From Nansenia antarctica (lineage: Eukaryota > Chordata > Actinopteri > Argentiniformes > Microstomatidae), in NCBI GenBank assembly GCA_963989245.1, contig OZ022347.1, forward strand, positions 1,284,551 through 1,348,550: a DNA stretch of 64,000 bases, read 5' to 3'. Position numbers and translations under genes: made by a program. Within the stretch, counting starts at the first letter, position 1. Each line of letters begins with the position of its first letter. Below, piece after piece: positions 61,690-64,000 of this stretch. The notes under the pieces were generated by a model that worked only from the letters and a program-made list of their open reading frames with translations, was not told the DNA's origin and did not search any database.

Positions 61690-61885
61690 TGCCTCCCGAC
61701 AACTGCACTTTTTGTACTTTTATTTCAGCACCTGTTGTATTTTGTATTGCACCTTGTTTTTGTGTATTTTTATCTGTTGTTTCTCTTTTACTAGTGTTTT
61801 ATCTGTTAAGCACTTTGGGCGGCTGTTTTTGTCTTTGCAAAATGTGCTACGTACACCTTGAAAGTGAATCCGACGGCGGTTGATT
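61690..61885 (+). repeat. LINE-like 3' tail
   Basis: TTTGTACTTTTATTTCAGCA through CTGTTAAGCACTTTGGGCGG and AAATGTGCTACGTACACC. Inverted relative of 45250-45475. Confidence 0.7.
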
Positions 61886-63110
61886 TGATGCACAGATGTG
61901 AGGGGGAGGAATTCCCACATCCCCCCTCCCCCCCCCAGTAAAGATGGCAGATCACAGAACACAGTTCACTACGCTAGAGTGGAACGGATCGAAGAAAGCC
62001 AACAAGGAAATCCATCCAATCCCATATCAGGTGGTTGTGTGGTTCATCGGCCTTGTTTACGCGCTGCCAGCAGCACCATGGCAACCGGCGGCAATCGATC
62101 GGGTGGTGTCTCCTGCTGTGGTCCTTATTACAGGGGTATTGGCTTTTCCACGCCTGCCTGGCACCTTTAGAGGGTGTGTTAGGTATGGTTTAGAGGGTGT
62201 GTTAGGTACGGTCTCAGAGATATCCCGCCTGGTCTGCACAGACTCACCTCCCCTCTTTGGTTCCAGTTCACTTTGAAGGAGGACGGTTCATCTGTTTCTC
62301 TGTAGGCAGGGTGGTGAGAAGGTTTACAGGCCTTGAAAAAAGTAAATGTTCCCCAAGTGTGGAGAGGAGAGAGTCAGGACCGGAAAAGGATTATGGATTT
62401 TGAGATCTGATCATGAAGTGAATCTTGATGGGAACCGTCAATGAATACTGCTCCTCCTGAGACATTACTACCCCCCAGCACTGTGTCTCCTAAGACACCT
62501 GGTTCCCCCTATACTGTGTCTCCTAACACACCTGCTTTTCCCTATACTAATCTACTACCCGCCTTGCTCCAGTGTCTATTAATAAAAAAACATCTTTCTT
62601 TCTTTTTTCTTCTATCACGACGACCGCCAATGGCCCCTGGCCTGAGCTGGTGAACTGATGATTCACTTGCTTAGTCAAACGTATCGATTGTAAGTCGCTT
62701 TGGTATAAGGCGTCTTATTTTCGTAAAAAATGAAAAAATTTAAATATACTGTTCAACGACGGCCTCCTCTCTCTCTGCATGGTGTTGTTGTCTCTCCCTG
62801 TCATTCTTTCTTTTCATATCCCAGAGAACCTTTTGACGGATCTTGGAGGTCGAAATTGGGTCCCTATCTGTGCTGGCTTGTGCAGGCTTCTTTTAAGGCC
62901 CTAATTTCAAGATTCAAAATGTTGTAGCTATATCTTCAAAAAGAGCAGAAAATAAAGGCTATACTTAGGCTGTACAATTGAATTTGAACAGTATTGTAAC
63001 AACCCTGTATAAGGCCCCTTAGCAGCTCCACCAGGGGAGTTAACTGCGGTCGGTTAGGAAGCACAAGGTCATGAGTTCGATACCCGCTTAGGGCAAGCTA
63101 CTCTACCCAG
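61886..63110. other. Unassigned DNA with one 110-codon open frame
   Basis: The frame at 61944-62276 (plus) starts MADHRTQFTTLEWNG and has one hydrophobic stretch. I recognise no family and see no splice context, so I do not call it a gene. A second B-box-like motif (GAGTTCGATACCC) is near 63075. Confidence 0.35.
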
Positions 63111-63112
63111 CT

Positions 63113-63250
63113 GGGGCGGCTGTGGCTCAGGAGGTAGAGCCGGTGTCTAATGTTCGCAAGGTCAGCGGTTCGATCCTCAGCTGGCAATGTGTCAAGGTGC
63201 CCTTGGGCAAGACACTGAAGCCCAAATTGCTCCCAATGAGCAGGGCTGAC
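63113..63250 (+). mobile_element. tRNA-derived SINE, 5' part
   Basis: Pol III A box TGGCTCAGGAG (63123-63133) and B box GGTTCGATCC (63167-63176), then CTTGGGCAAGACACTGAAGC. This is the sense orientation of the repeat at 55693 and 34231. Confidence 0.82.
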
Positions 63251-63631
63251 AGATTGTCTAACTCTTTTCTATGCAAGTAATAATTATTGTTTGATCTGAT
63301 TAAACATTTTGATAGTTTGCAGAGTGAAGACTGAAGATTGATTCAGGAAGGACCTTGGATGTCAACATCGTTTTGCTAATAATAAACTCTCGAGGATTGA
63401 TAGTGTATCTTCTTCCATTGTGTGTTGATACAAACGCACCGGAATGGAATACAGATAGGCGAGCGGTGGCAATATATTATATTAGTGCCATTATATTAGA
63501 CTGGCATTATATTAGACTACATAAAGATAGTCGGGCTAGATAATATAACCCCAATTTGTGGATATACTACATTATACATTGTTACATGATAACATGAAAA
63601 CAGTCGATATACCCAAATCAGAAGCCGTGGA

Positions 63632-63953
63632 TTAACACTTAATCAGCCATGTGAGTAAAACAAATGTTGTATATCTTTGCACTCGATCAAATTTCAGGAC
63701 CCTCCTTTCATGACTTTTCCTAGATATGTGCGTTCTACCACCCAGTATCCTTACATTTTCTAAAACACATCAGGATAAGCTAGTATGAAGCTATTTTGCA
63801 GTTTTTTCTGTGTGGGAGGCAGGCTAATTTACAAGCGGCCAACTAGTGGTCGTTGTGTGTAAATAACAGCTTCCCATTGTAAAGACTATGGTCATTTGAC
63901 CCCCGAGGCGTCTCTAATAGTCGGTAAAAAAGGCACGGCTGTTCTAGTGTTAA
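63632..63953 (+). mobile_element. piggyBac-like MITE, complete copy
   Basis: 322 bp bounded by TTAA at both ends (63632-63635, 63950-63953), with short inverted ends CACTTAATCAGCC / GGCTGTTCTAGTG. TTAA target use is the piggyBac hallmark. This copy defines the family whose fragments lie in nts introns 2 and 3. Confidence 0.82.
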
Positions 63954-64000
63954 ACTGTCACTTAGAATCAACTGTCACTTTCAAATTTGAAATAAGATTT

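Noticed and set aside
61944..62276. 110-codon frame as a small membrane protein
   Set aside because: One hydrophobic stretch but no recognised family, splice sites or conserved start; kept only as unassigned.
63040..63180. Functional tRNA gene
   Set aside because: A and B boxes are present but no cloverleaf forms and the sequence continues into the SINE body found elsewhere in the window.

Overview
The window reads as nuclear DNA of a teleost fish. The evidence is one spliced vertebrate neuropeptide gene (pro-neurotensin/neuromedin N, nts, plus strand, four coding exons within 6349-25439) set in non-coding sequence dominated by retrotransposons, short TIR elements and very long simple or minisatellite arrays. 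I cannot name the species or order. A 200-base run of N (54644-54843) marks an assembly gap.

Layout. 1-3770: 3' part of a Ty3/gypsy LTR retrotransposon of CsRn1 type (end of gag, complete pol). 3771-5800: a TIR element carrying a 26-bp tandem repeat, a hAT-like MITE with perfect 8-bp TSDs, and AT-rich DNA. 5900-25640: nts, with CRE-like promoter motifs, a TATA box, four exons with GT-AG junctions and a poly(A) signal. Its introns hold a 16-bp minisatellite, a fold-back element, piggyBac-like MITEs, a 1.8-kb CT-rich tract and LINE 3' ends that have grown minisatellites. 25811-34385: a SINE-like repeat split by a complete, apparently young LTR retrotransposon on the minus strand (25940-34230). 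35583-42967: a minus-strand endogenous-retrovirus derivative with two identical LTRs, an intact gag, a UAG before an internally deleted pol, and no RT, integrase core or recognisable env. 43116-54160: hAT, IS630/Tc1-like and other DNA elements, LINE fragments, a SINE and microsatellites. 54844-64000: SINEs, a second hAT-like MITE copy, three large minisatellites (45-bp, 37-bp, 31-bp units), LINE tails and a complete piggyBac-like MITE.

Only nts is a convincing host gene. It encodes a 194-residue precursor with a signal peptide and two C-terminal hormones cut at Lys-Arg pairs. Both gypsy elements carry the same in-phase slippery heptamer GGGAAAC at the gag-pol junction, whereas the ERV uses a same-frame amber stop. 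The most unusual observations are the recently inserted ERV derivative lacking RT and integrase core, a small array of duplicated splice-acceptor units before nts exon 3, and repeated birth of minisatellites inside transposon ends.

All identity statements come from reading the sequence by eye; no database search was run.
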